DNA of 64,000 nt from CAJBVG01 sp943372995 (GCA_943372995.1 CALSAQ010000004.1:186001-250000); one strand, 5' to 3'; positions 55,668 through 63,924 are shown, counted from the stretch's first letter. Program-made: numbers and translations. Notes: generated by a model from the letters alone, not told the origin.

Positions 55668-55808
55668 ATGAAAAGCAAGCAAACTATAATCGTATTTATT
55701 GCCTTATTGGCTATTATGGCCTCATTTTCAGCATGTAAGTCGAAATGTGATTGCCCACGTTTTTCAAAACACACACCCAAAACCCAAAGCCCAATTAAGC
55801 CCTCATAA
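55668..55808 (+). CDS. Small putative lipoprotein (46 residues)
   Basis: ATG at 55668 gives MKSKQTIIVFIALLAI, a hydrophobic signal, then a lipobox-like SFSAC near residue 23, and a short tail with CDC and Pro/Lys-rich end. It lies between the VanZ-like gene (10 nt upstream) and feoA (about 124 nt downstream). Size and composition fit an export-tagged small lipoprotein, but translation is not proven and no family is recognised. Confidence 0.55.
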   Translation: MKSKQTIIVFIALLAIMASFSACKSKCDCPRFSKHTPKTQSPIKPS

Positions 55809-55827
55809 TTATTTCATTTTGTAATTG

Positions 55828-55850
55828 TTATTTGGATTTAATTTAAATAA
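55828..55850. promoter_or_regulatory. Imperfect 23-nt palindrome upstream of feoAB, candidate metal-repressor operator
   Basis: The two 11-nt halves read TTATTTGGATT and (as reverse complement) TTATTTAAATT, differing at two positions, around a central base pair mismatch. It lies about 83 nt before feoA. Palindromes of this size upstream of ferrous iron transporter genes usually bind Fur or DtxR/MntR-type repressors; which one applies here is inference. Confidence 0.4.
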
Positions 55851-55932
55851 GACCTAAATTGCGATGTTTTTCAGGCCATTGGAAGCAATAGCTGAACACA
55901 ATTAGGAGATTCTATTACATAGAGCCAATAAA

Positions 55933-56157
55933 ATGAAATTAAGGAAGTTGACCGACCTTGAGCCGGGTGTGAAAGCAATTATAGATTCGTTCACAGACGA
56001 GGAGTTATCTATTCGTTTGTTAGAATTAGGGTGTTTACCTGGTGAAGAAGTAGAGGTAGCTCATATCGCTCCATTAGGAGATCCAATTGCAATTCATTTA
56101 TATGGACACAAATTAAGTCTGCGCAAAAATGAAGCAGACAATATCTTGGTGAAGTAA
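55933..56157 (+). CDS. feoA: Ferrous iron transport protein A
   Basis: 74-residue SH3-like protein. Contains LRKLTDLEPGVKAII, RLLELGCLPGEEVEV and PLGDPIAIHLYGHKLSLRKNEA, which are FeoA hallmarks. Cytoplasmic partner of FeoB, separated from it by 4 nt. Confidence 0.94.
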   Translation: MKLRKLTDLEPGVKAIIDSFTDEELSIRLLELGCLPGEEVEVAHIAPLGDPIAIHLYGHKLSLRKNEADNILVK

Positions 56158-56161
56158 TACA

Positions 56162-58279
56162 TTGAAAGAAGAAATCAATATTGCCCTCATAGGCAATCCA
56201 AATACTGGTAAGTCCTCTTTGTTTAATGCCCTAACGGGGATGAATCAGAAAGTAGGAAATTTTCCGGGTGTTACGGTTGATAAATTAGTTGGATATTATT
56301 CTATTGATGATGATACAACTGCCCGTATTATAGATTTACCTGGAACATACAGTTTATACCCTCGTTCAAAGGATGAACAAATAGCACTACAAGTTTTAAG
56401 TTCTCCTGGAAATCCCGACTATCCGCAAGTAGTAGTAGTAGTAGTTGATGCCACAAATCTGAAAAGAAACCTTTTATTATTTTCTCAATTACTTGATTTG
56501 GGTTTGCCTTGTGTTTTAGCAGTAAACATGATTGATCAAGCTAGGGCTCAACATTTAGAAATTAATATAGAAGGCTTATCTGAAAAAATTGGAATTCCAG
56601 TTGTTGCAATTAGTGCAAGGAATTTAATCGGGATTAAGGAATTAAAAGAAGCTATATATTCTCAAATAAAAAATAAAATTGTTGTAGAGTCGGGCACAGA
56701 TATTAAACAATATGCTCCAGAATTAATCGATGAAATAAAAAAAGAGTTTCAATTAAGCAACGATTATATTGCTTTTGAATTAGCACATCATTATCATGAG
56801 CTTTCTCATTTAAGTAAAGAGAAACAAGAGTTATTAAAATCACTAGGAGAGAAACATCAATTTAATCCTACCAAGGCTCAAGCCTCTGAAACCATTGCTC
56901 GGTTTAATCATATCAATGAGTTGTTATTTGATAATGTACACAAACCTAAAGATCCAGAAGCAGAAAGTAATAGTAATAAAATAGATAAATGGTTAACACA
57001 TAGAGTTGGAGGATTAATTATTTTCTTCTTTATTCTTTTTGTTGTTTTTCAATCGATTTTCACTTGGTCTAATTATCCTATGGATTTAATTGAGCAAGCA
57101 TTCTTATCACTAGAAAATATTCTTGCAGGAATTATTCCAGATGGCATAGTACAAGATTTAGTAATAGGAGGGATCTTGCCAGGATTAAGTGGTGTATTGG
57201 TATTTGTACCACAAATAGCCATCTTATTTTTATTCATCGCCATATTAGAGGATACGGGTTATATGGCTCGTGTTACATTTATGATGGATAGGGTGATGAA
57301 AAAATTCGGATTAAATGGTAAATCGGTTGTTCCATTAATGAGTGGAATTGCATGTGCGGTACCCGCAATTATGTCGGCCCGAAATATTGAGAACTGGAAA
57401 GATCGATTGATTACAATAATGGTTACACCATTGATGAGTTGCTCAGCACGATTACCCGTTTATACCTTATTGATTTCGATAGTAGTTCCAGCAGATTATG
57501 TATTTGGGTTTTTAAATATTCAAGGACTGGTATTAATGGGGATGTACCTCTTAGGTTTTGTAGCAGCCATTTTATCGGCTTATGTAATGAAACTCATTAT
57601 TAAAACTAAAGAACGTAGTTACTTTATTATGGAATTGCCAGTATATAGAATGCCGCGTTGGACAAATGTAGGTATTACCATATTTAATAAAGTAAAAACA
57701 TTTGTAACCGAAGCAGGTAAAATTATTCTTGCAGTTTCTATTATTTTATGGTTCTTAGCAAGTTATGGTCCAGCCGATTCGATGTTGCAAATCGACAAGA
57801 AATACGATAGATTAATTACAGATCAACCAAATTTAGAGAAAGAGTTAATCAGACAAATGAATTCAGAAAAGCTGGAGGCCTCGTATGCCGGTCATCTTGG
57901 TAAATTTATTGAACCAGCTATACGACCTATAGGTTACGATTGGAAAATTGGTATTGCATTAATTACTTCTTTTGCGGCACGCGAAGTTTTTGTAGGAACC
58001 ATTGCAACCATCTATAGTGTAGAATCTGATGGAGATAATTTAGATACAGTAAAAGAAAAATTAGCAGCCGCAAAAAATCCGAACACAGGCTTACCCACCT
58101 TTACACTAGCAGTCAGTTTATCTTTAATGGTGTTTTATGCTTTTGCAATGCAGTGCATGAGTACACTAGCTGTTGTTTACCGCGAAACTAAATCGTGGAA
58201 ATGGCCAATGATACAATTTGCATTCATGACAGTGTTGGCTTACGTTAGTGCTTTCTTGGTATATTGGAGTGTTGGGTAG
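56162..58279 (+). CDS. feoB: Ferrous iron transporter FeoB
   Basis: 705-residue polytopic transporter with a TTG start. N-terminal GTPase: G1 GNPNTGKSS (residues 11-18), G3 IDLPGTYSLYP, G4 VNMID. A NFeoB helical domain (to about 250) is followed by membrane segments from about 280, with the Cys-containing gate motifs VPLMSGIACAVPAIM and VTPLMSCSARLPVY. Imports Fe(II). The stop codon lies inside the first heptamer of the repeat array at 58276. Confidence 0.96.
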   Translation: MKEEINIALIGNPNTGKSSLFNALTGMNQKVGNFPGVTVDKLVGYYSIDDDTTARIIDLPGTYSLYPRSKDEQIALQVLSSPGNPDYPQVVVVVVDATNLKRNLLLFSQLLDLGLPCVLAVNMIDQARAQHLEINIEGLSEKIGIPVVAISARNLIGIKELKEAIYSQIKNKIVVESGTDIKQYAPELIDEIKKEFQLSNDYIAFELAHHYHELSHLSKEKQELLKSLGEKHQFNPTKAQASETIARFNHINELLFDNVHKPKDPEAESNSNKIDKWLTHRVGGLIIFFFILFVVFQSIFTWSNYPMDLIEQAFLSLENILAGIIPDGIVQDLVIGGILPGLSGVLVFVPQIAILFLFIAILEDTGYMARVTFMMDRVMKKFGLNGKSVVPLMSGIACAVPAIMSARNIENWKDRLITIMVTPLMSCSARLPVYTLLISIVVPADYVFGFLNIQGLVLMGMYLLGFVAAILSAYVMKLIIKTKERSYFIMELPVYRMPRWTNVGITIFNKVKTFVTEAGKIILAVSIILWFLASYGPADSMLQIDKKYDRLITDQPNLEKELIRQMNSEKLEASYAGHLGKFIEPAIRPIGYDWKIGIALITSFAAREVFVGTIATIYSVESDGDNLDTVKEKLAAAKNPNTGLPTFTLAVSLSLMVFYAFAMQCMSTLAVVYRETKSWKWPMIQFAFMTVLAYVSAFLVYWSVG

Positions 58280-58317
58280 TGAGTAATGAGTAGTGAGTAA
58301 TGAGTAGTGAGTATGAT
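58276..58317. repeat. Heptamer array, left side of the four-helix-bundle gene
   Basis: Heptamers in phase: GTAGTGA, GTAATGA, GTAGTGA, GTAATGA, GTAGTGA, GTATGAT. The first contains the feoB stop. About 29 nt match, with four mismatches, the reverse complement of the array at 58735-58769, so the pair forms an inverted repeat around the gene between them. Confidence 0.85.
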
Positions 58318-58376
58318 GATATTTAAACCAGTATTTATGCAGTTGAAAGTATCACTTTGATTTATTAAAATTGGTT

Positions 58377-58730
58377 GTGAATCAATTTAGAAAATTAGAA
58401 GTTTGGCATAGGGCAAGGGTCTTTTGCAAACATATTTATATAACAACAAATAAATTTCCAAGTCCACAAAAATTTGGATTGGCAAATCAAATGCAAAGAG
58501 CAGCTGTATCAATACCTTCTAATATTGCGGAAGGTACTGGGCGAAAATCAAAAAATGAATTCCTTTATTTTTTAAATATCTCAAATGGATCGGCATTTGA
58601 ATTAGAGACACAAATTAATATTTCGAGAGATTTAGAATATATTAGTGAAGAGAAAGAGAAGAAGCTTTTAGAAGATTTATATGTAATTCAGAAGATGCTA
58701 TATAGATTAATACAATCATTAAACCATTAA
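58377..58730 (+). CDS. Four-helix-bundle protein (23S rRNA intervening sequence/S23-bAvd family)
   Basis: About 117 residues, started at GTG 58377 (MNQFRKLEVWHRAR in this reading); a TTG at 58371 is possible, and no ATG is available. The LEVWHRARVF, Q-M-Q-R-A-A-V-S-I-P-S-N-I-A-E-G and FLNISNGSAFELETQ segments are the TIGR02436 signature. Family members are encoded inside intervening sequences of 23S rRNA genes or as stand-alone genes, and related Avd proteins bind nucleic acid in diversity-generating retroelements. No reverse transcriptase or rRNA is near. It is flanked by inverted heptamer arrays. Confidence 0.88.
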   Translation: MNQFRKLEVWHRARVFCKHIYITTNKFPSPQKFGLANQMQRAAVSIPSNIAEGTGRKSKNEFLYFLNISNGSAFELETQINISRDLEYISEEKEKKLLEDLYVIQKMLYRLIQSLNH

Positions 58731-58734
58731 AATA

Positions 58735-58769
58735 TCTCATTACCCACTACCCATTTCCCACTACTCAAT
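58735..58769. repeat. Heptamer array, right side of the four-helix-bundle gene
   Basis: Heptamers in phase: TCTCATT, ACCCACT, ACCCATT, TCCCACT, ACTCAAT. The array runs directly into the SprT-like ATG. Reverse complement aligns with 58276-58304 at about 25 of 29 positions. Confidence 0.85.
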
Positions 58770-59385
58770 GAGCCACGAAAGAAACGCTAAAATTCTTGAA
58801 CCCTACGTACCCGAAGGCACTGCTTTAACTATGGCGAAGTGGATAGATTATTTTCAGGTGGAGCTATCTATCAATAGGCCTAGAGAATCGGTTCTTGGCG
58901 ATTATCGTCATCCTTATGGTGGGAAGGGACATCGTATTTCTGTGAACCGCGATTTAAATCCTTATGCTTTTTTAATTACCCTTATTCACGAATTTGCGCA
59001 TCTTACCAATTGGAATAAAAACAAAAATAAAGTAAAGCCACATGGTGAAGAATGGAGGGAAGAATACAAGAGGTTAATGCAGCCTTTTTTAGATCGAAAA
59101 ATTTTCCCAGACGAAATTGATCGAGCAGTAAGAAAATACATGACCAATCCCGCAGCATCAAGTTGCTCCGATGTAAATTTATTACGTGTATTAAAACAAT
59201 TTAATAAAGTACATCATACCGTATTTGTATCAGCAATACCAATAGGTGCAAAATTTCAACTGAAGAACGGACGTACATTTCAAAAGTTAGAACTAGTACG
59301 TAAAAGATTTCGTTGCAAAGAGATACCTAGCGGAGAAATCTATTTATTTAGTCCAGTGTCCGAGGTATACCCAATCACAGAATAA
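58768..59385 (+). CDS. SprT-like domain protein
   Basis: 205 residues. The zincin motif HEFAH (H74, E75, H78) sits in ITLIHEFAHLTNW, with a third candidate ligand H92 in VKPHGEEW. The C-terminal part has few of the Cys expected for the usual SprT zinc ribbon (only RCKEI), so this is a divergent SprT-like metalloprotease. Role in DNA-protein crosslink repair would be by family analogy only. Start ATG lies at the end of the right heptamer array. Confidence 0.82.
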   Translation: MSHERNAKILEPYVPEGTALTMAKWIDYFQVELSINRPRESVLGDYRHPYGGKGHRISVNRDLNPYAFLITLIHEFAHLTNWNKNKNKVKPHGEEWREEYKRLMQPFLDRKIFPDEIDRAVRKYMTNPAASSCSDVNLLRVLKQFNKVHHTVFVSAIPIGAKFQLKNGRTFQKLELVRKRFRCKEIPSGEIYLFSPVSEVYPITE

Positions 59386-59387
59386 AT

Positions 59388-60377
59388 TTATTTTATTCCA
59401 TACACTACTTGAATCAAAGTCTGACCAGTAACTTTTAAACTGTTCTTGTCGATATTCTCTAACTTATCTTCATGCGTATGCCAGTGCTTCCAAAAGCCTG
59501 ATTCGCTTCCAGAGTCGTGATGAATTAAATCGATGGTAGGAATGTTTGCGATTGTATTGATGTAATAATGATCGTCGACAATTGCTGGGGTTTGCTCGTA
59601 ACTAAAATTAGATGAGTAGCCTGCTATGGCTGCATTTTGCCATACTAATTCTAATACTTGCGGGGCAAAGGTTCTTGATACTTCTTCTTGTGTGAAAAGA
59701 ATATTTGCTCCTCCAATCATATCAACTAATACACCAAACATTGGACGATAATTGGCAATAGGCGGATTTTTTGCCCAGTATTGAGAACCCAAACAATAAG
59801 AATCTCTCATCGCTGGAAGTTTACTATCATCGGGCTGTCCGTAATCTTCTAAATCGAATAGAACAATATCTACACCTACTGTGGGTTGTTGAATAGATAA
59901 TTGACGAGCTATTTCTAATAATACAGCAGCACTACTTCCGCCATCATTGGCACCATCAATAGGTTTATCTTTATTGTTATCGTCCTGATCGGCTACGTGC
60001 CTTGTATCCCAATGCCCAGCTAAAAGAATCCTGCTCGTAGCTTTAGGTTGAAACGATGCGATAATGTTTTTTAAGTCGAATGTTTTACTGTCGTAAGTTT
60101 TCACTTTACCTGTTTGTACAATAACATTTGCACCATACTGTTTTAAAGTGTTTACAAAATACTCAGCACAATTAGCATGAGCCTTAGTGCCCGGTACTCT
60201 TGGTCCGAACTCCACTTGTTTCTTAATAAATGCAAATGCACTGTCTTCGTTAAAACTAGGGATTATAGTTTTTTTAACTTCAGTATTTTCAGTCGACTCT
60301 ACTTTCTTCCCCTCTTTACACGACAAGAGAAAAAATAAAACAGAAAAAAGTAAAAAATATTTATTTCTAATCATCAT
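59388..60377 (-). CDS. M28-family lipoprotein, glutaminyl-peptide cyclotransferase-like
   Basis: 329-residue lipoprotein: lipobox FLLSC near residue 20. Zinc-site motifs: GHWDTRHVADQD, GANDGGSSAAVLLE, VLFDLEDYG, then VDDHYYIN and IDLIHHDSGSESGFW. This is the bacterial glutaminyl-cyclase-like subgroup of M28, which converts N-terminal Gln to pyroglutamate. Many exported proteins in this window expose Gln at +1, which fits such an activity. Convergent with the SprT-like gene; the two stop codons are 2 nt apart within a weak AT-rich hairpin. Peptidase rather than cyclase activity cannot be excluded. Confidence 0.82.
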   Translation of the reverse strand: MMIRNKYFLLFSVLFFLLSCKEGKKVESTENTEVKKTIIPSFNEDSAFAFIKKQVEFGPRVPGTKAHANCAEYFVNTLKQYGANVIVQTGKVKTYDSKTFDLKNIIASFQPKATSRILLAGHWDTRHVADQDDNNKDKPIDGANDGGSSAAVLLEIARQLSIQQPTVGVDIVLFDLEDYGQPDDSKLPAMRDSYCLGSQYWAKNPPIANYRPMFGVLVDMIGGANILFTQEEVSRTFAPQVLELVWQNAAIAGYSSNFSYEQTPAIVDDHYYINTIANIPTIDLIHHDSGSESGFWKHWHTHEDKLENIDKNSLKVTGQTLIQVVYGIK

Positions 60378-60382
60378 ATTAA

Positions 60383-60414
60383 CACATTATCACATTACCA
60401 CATTACCACATTAC
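60383..60414. repeat. Tandem octamer CACATTAY array
   Basis: Units CACATTAT, CACATTAC, CACATTAC, CACATTAC. The array fills the gap between the M28 gene start and the cysS stop and includes that stop codon. The same octamer occurs once in the loop at 15912-15919. Confidence 0.85.
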
Positions 60415-61925
60415 TCTTCATATCCCCAACTCGATCCTGTCTTAGAATCCTTAATGAGTAGTCCGTTCTTTTTAAACTTATCACGAATCAGATCAACCAT
60501 AGCGAAATTCTTTTCTGCTCTTGCTTCTCTATATGTAATCATCCATTCTTCTACCATTGGTAAGAAATTCTGATCGTTGTTGATATGAGTATCAGAAACC
60601 CCTAATACTTTTTCATTGAAATTAATAAATGTTTCTAGCAATAGGTCGAAAGTATTCTTATCCAATTCCTCTTGTTTAATATGGCCAGCTTGTATAGAGT
60701 TTATTCTTTTCAAGAGGTTATATAATTCTGATATACTTTTTGCAGAATTGAAATCATTGTTCATCCCTTCGTAAACAGCATTAATCTCTTCGTTAATTTC
60801 AGCACATAATTCCTTGTCTATTTTCGCTGCTTTGTTATCTTCTGCCCAAACTAAATTTTTAGCGGTAATAATCCCATTAATCATTTTCATTAAACCTTTC
60901 TCCGCAGCTTGTAATGCTTCGTTAGAAAAGTCGAGCGTACTTCTGTAATGAGCTTGCAACATGAAGAAGCGAATGGTTAGTGGCGAATACGCTTTTTGTA
61001 AGAGCGGGTGATCGCCTGAAAAGAACTGAGATAAATTAATGGCATTACCAAGAGATTTACCCATCTTTTGTCCTCCAATAGTAATCATGTTATTGTGCAT
61101 CCAATATTTTGCTGGATGTACATGGTTGCTCGCTTTCGATTGAGCAATCTCGCATTCGTGATGAGGGAATAGTAAATCCATTCCACCACCATGTATGTCG
61201 AATTGTTCTCCAAGGTATTTAGAGCTCATGGCAGAGCATTCGATGTGCCAACCAGGGAATCCCTCACTCCAAGGAGAGTTCCAGCGCATGATGTGCTCTG
61301 GTGAAGCTTTCTTCCATAAAGCAAAGTCAAAAGAATTTTTCTTTTCTTCTTTACCTTCTAATGATCTTCTTTCTTCGCCAGCATGTGCAATTAAATCTTC
61401 AAGTATTCTACCAGATAGCTCCCCGTAAGGTTCTTTTTCGTTGTACTTTAATACATCAAAATAAACGGAACCATTAGAAACATATGCTAAGCCAGCTTTA
61501 ATGATTTTTTCAATCATTTCAATTTGCTCGATTATATGTCCACTTGCTCTTGGTTCAATACTCGGACGAATAACAAATAGTTTATCCATCATGATGTGGT
61601 AAGAATTAGTGTATTCTTGCGCCACTTCCATAGGTTCTAATTGTTCTAAACGAGCACGCTTTGCGATTTTATCATCACCTTCGTCGCCATCATTTTCCAG
61701 ATGTCCAACATCAGTAATATTTCTAACGTATCTTACTTTATATCCACAAAATCTTAAATATCTTGAAACTAAATCGAATGTAACTGCAGAACGTGCATGC
61801 CCTAAATGAGGCTCCCCATACACAGTAGGCCCACATACATATAAGCCTACAAAAGGGCTTTTAATGGGCTCGAAAACTTCTTTTTCTCTACTTAAAGAAT
61901 TATATAAACTAATACTTTGCTTCAT
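60411..61925 (-). CDS. cysS: Cysteinyl-tRNA synthetase
   Basis: Class Ia synthetase, 504 residues from ATG 61925; the longer TTG reading at 61931 falls inside the promoter core and is rejected. Zinc and ATP motifs: C31 in YVCGPTVY, the HIGH-type GEPHLGHAR, a WHIECSAMS Cys, and HGGGMDLLFPHHECE with the remaining ligands. The KMSKS loop is KMGKS. DALR-like anticodon-binding domain at the C-terminus. Separate transcription unit with a near-leaderless promoter. Confidence 0.97.
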   Translation of the reverse strand: MKQSISLYNSLSREKEVFEPIKSPFVGLYVCGPTVYGEPHLGHARSAVTFDLVSRYLRFCGYKVRYVRNITDVGHLENDGDEGDDKIAKRARLEQLEPMEVAQEYTNSYHIMMDKLFVIRPSIEPRASGHIIEQIEMIEKIIKAGLAYVSNGSVYFDVLKYNEKEPYGELSGRILEDLIAHAGEERRSLEGKEEKKNSFDFALWKKASPEHIMRWNSPWSEGFPGWHIECSAMSSKYLGEQFDIHGGGMDLLFPHHECEIAQSKASNHVHPAKYWMHNNMITIGGQKMGKSLGNAINLSQFFSGDHPLLQKAYSPLTIRFFMLQAHYRSTLDFSNEALQAAEKGLMKMINGIITAKNLVWAEDNKAAKIDKELCAEINEEINAVYEGMNNDFNSAKSISELYNLLKRINSIQAGHIKQEELDKNTFDLLLETFINFNEKVLGVSDTHINNDQNFLPMVEEWMITYREARAEKNFAMVDLIRDKFKKNGLLIKDSKTGSSWGYEE

Positions 61926-61928
61926 AAA

Positions 61929-61936
61929 CAAACATA
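61929..61936 (-). promoter_or_regulatory. Candidate -7 element for cysS
   Basis: Reads TATGTTTG on the minus strand (perfect TAnnTTTG). Only 3 nt separate it from the chosen cysS ATG, indicating a leaderless mRNA. No clear -33 element. Confidence 0.5.
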
Positions 61937-61964
61937 CTAAATATTGATTAAAATTGGATTGAGA

Positions 61965-63068
61965 TTATTTGGATAAATGGAAAATTGCTTTTACTGGATA
62001 GTGATCTGAATATCTTTTTTTGATGATTCGGTAATCACAGACTTCAAACTCTTTAGAACATAGCAAGTAGTCTATTTGGAAATTAGGAAAAGCGCCATTA
62101 TAAGTAACCCCTACACCACTACCTTTTTCTCTAAAAGCATTTTTAAGATTTTTAGAGATAATATTATAGGAATAAGAAGCTGGAGTGTCGTTAAAATCAC
62201 CACAAATAATAATTGGATATGGGGTTTCTTCGATGAGCTCCCTTACCATTTCGGCTTGTCCACCTCTATATAGAAATGCATTCTTCAATCGTGCTCCTAT
62301 TCTTTTACTCGACTCCATATCAGTTTCTACGTTTTTAACTTGGTCTAAATACTTGTAATCTTCGGGTTGGAAACTGATTGATTGTAAATGAATATTAATA
62401 ATTCGTATAGTATCTCCATTATATAGTACATCCGCGTAAGTGCACATATTAGCGTGCATTCTATCGTGAAATCTCAACACCTCAAAATTGATAATTTTAT
62501 ATTTTGATAATATTGCCATCGACATAAATTCATTGTCGTTTTTATCGAATAATTCTTCTTTGAAATAGGTGTAGCCTCCTTTGTTCATCAATGAATCCTT
62601 GATGTTATATACTCCCTTTCTTCGATAATAAAATTCTTGAAAGCAAATGATATCAGTATTTTCTTTCAAAATCATTTCAAGCATTTCGTGCTTCGATTTC
62701 TTATCGTATTTGTTTGTTTTAATGGGTTTAAACAAATGAGCATTATAAGAAAGAACAGAAATGTTTTCATCTGGAATAGGAGATTTCTTATTCCCTATTT
62801 GTACGTAATTTAATAATGTATTCCATCCAATGGCAATAAAAAGTAATGGAGCTAGAGCAAACCATCTTCTATTGATAAGCCAGTATATAAAGAATAAGAA
62901 ATTTACAATCAAGCTAAAAGGGTATGCTAGTCCGAAGAATGCAATCGGCCAATAAACGCTTGGTTTTATCCATGCAGCTAGATAACCTACCAGTAAAACA
63001 AAAATACTGGCTAAGTTCATAAGTATCATGAACCAGAAAAAAATAGATTTTTTCTTTTGGGTTTTCAT
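61965..63068 (-). CDS. Membrane-anchored endonuclease/exonuclease/phosphatase family protein
   Basis: 367 residues. Three hydrophobic segments in the first 100 residues, then an EEP domain: ISVLSYNAHLF, DIICFQEFYY (catalytic Glu), IINIHLQS, CGDFNDTPASYSYN and YSDHYPVKAIF (catalytic Asp-His). Substrate may be a nucleic acid or phosphoester lipid; the family does not decide. Ends immediately before the rhomboid gene, with which it forms an operon. Confidence 0.86.
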   Translation of the reverse strand: MKTQKKKSIFFWFMILMNLASIFVLLVGYLAAWIKPSVYWPIAFFGLAYPFSLIVNFLFFIYWLINRRWFALAPLLFIAIGWNTLLNYVQIGNKKSPIPDENISVLSYNAHLFKPIKTNKYDKKSKHEMLEMILKENTDIICFQEFYYRRKGVYNIKDSLMNKGGYTYFKEELFDKNDNEFMSMAILSKYKIINFEVLRFHDRMHANMCTYADVLYNGDTIRIINIHLQSISFQPEDYKYLDQVKNVETDMESSKRIGARLKNAFLYRGGQAEMVRELIEETPYPIIICGDFNDTPASYSYNIISKNLKNAFREKGSGVGVTYNGAFPNFQIDYLLCSKEFEVCDYRIIKKRYSDHYPVKAIFHLSK

Positions 63069-63923
63069 TTATTGCCTTCCTGCTTTAAATAATATTTCTC
63101 TTTCCTTTGCTGTTAAATTTTCATATCCAGATTGAGATATTTTATCTAATACTTTATCAATTTCTTCCTGAGTTACTGAATCTCTTTTGTGAACTACTTT
63201 TAGTTTTTTCTTTTTGAATAAGCCTGTAATTCCTTCTAATATCTTCACTGGATATTTAGTCCAGTCGTTGCCACGTTGCAATTGCTTAATAAATATAAAA
63301 CCAAACAATGCACCACCTATGTGTGCTAAATGACCACCACTATTACTGCTAGTTATACCAGCCAAGTCAATAAGAAAATAAAATAGTGCAATATATTTTA
63401 GGCGAATAGGACCGAAAATAGCAAGTACTATAGTATAATTAGGTAGAAGGGTAGCGGCACCAAACACAATTCCCATTACTCCAGCTGATGCACCAAGAGC
63501 TCTTGAGATTCCAACACTATCGCTAAAATAAGGAAAAATATTATAGCAAAGAACATAAAACAATCCACCGAAGATTCCCGATAAAAAATAGGTGTATATA
63601 AATTTTTGCTTCCCTAGGTATTCCTGATAGATACCACCAAACCAATACAACACAAGCATATTGAACAAAATATGAAATACTCCATTATGTAGAAACATAT
63701 AGGTAATCACTGTCCATGGATGTATCAACAGTTGTGTTACATCAGCAGGGAGCATTAAGTAGTAGGTAGAAATATAGTCTAAAGGATTAGGTAGTTTTAA
63801 AAGAAAGCAGAATACATAAAACAATAAGAAAACGATATATATCACAATATTGATAAATATGATTCTCATTAAGAGGTCTCTTCTTAGGAAAGAGTTTTTT
63901 ATGTCGTCAATTAAACTGCTCAT
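63069..63923 (-). CDS. Rhomboid family intramembrane serine protease
   Basis: 284 residues, about six membrane helices. Catalytic dyad S147 in GASAGVMG and H201 in HLAHIGGALFGF; the helix-2 oxyanion region reads FLHNGVFHILFNM (H79, H84, N88). A soluble basic C-tail of about 60 residues follows. Cleaves membrane proteins within the bilayer. Lies between the EEP gene and a second rhomboid whose C-terminus is at 63925. Confidence 0.94.
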   Translation of the reverse strand: MSSLIDDIKNSFLRRDLLMRIIFINIVIYIVFLLFYVFCFLLKLPNPLDYISTYYLMLPADVTQLLIHPWTVITYMFLHNGVFHILFNMLVLYWFGGIYQEYLGKQKFIYTYFLSGIFGGLFYVLCYNIFPYFSDSVGISRALGASAGVMGIVFGAATLLPNYTIVLAIFGPIRLKYIALFYFLIDLAGITSSNSGGHLAHIGGALFGFIFIKQLQRGNDWTKYPVKILEGITGLFKKKKLKVVHKRDSVTQEEIDKVLDKISQSGYENLTAKEREILFKAGRQ

Positions 63924-63924
63924 A

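Noticed and set aside
58276..58317. CRISPR-like array
   Set aside because: Units are 7 nt with no spacers and no cas genes nearby; it is a tandem repeat, not a CRISPR.
61926..61931. TTG start extending cysS by two residues
   Set aside because: It overlaps the TATGTTTG core; ATG 61925 gives the conserved start.
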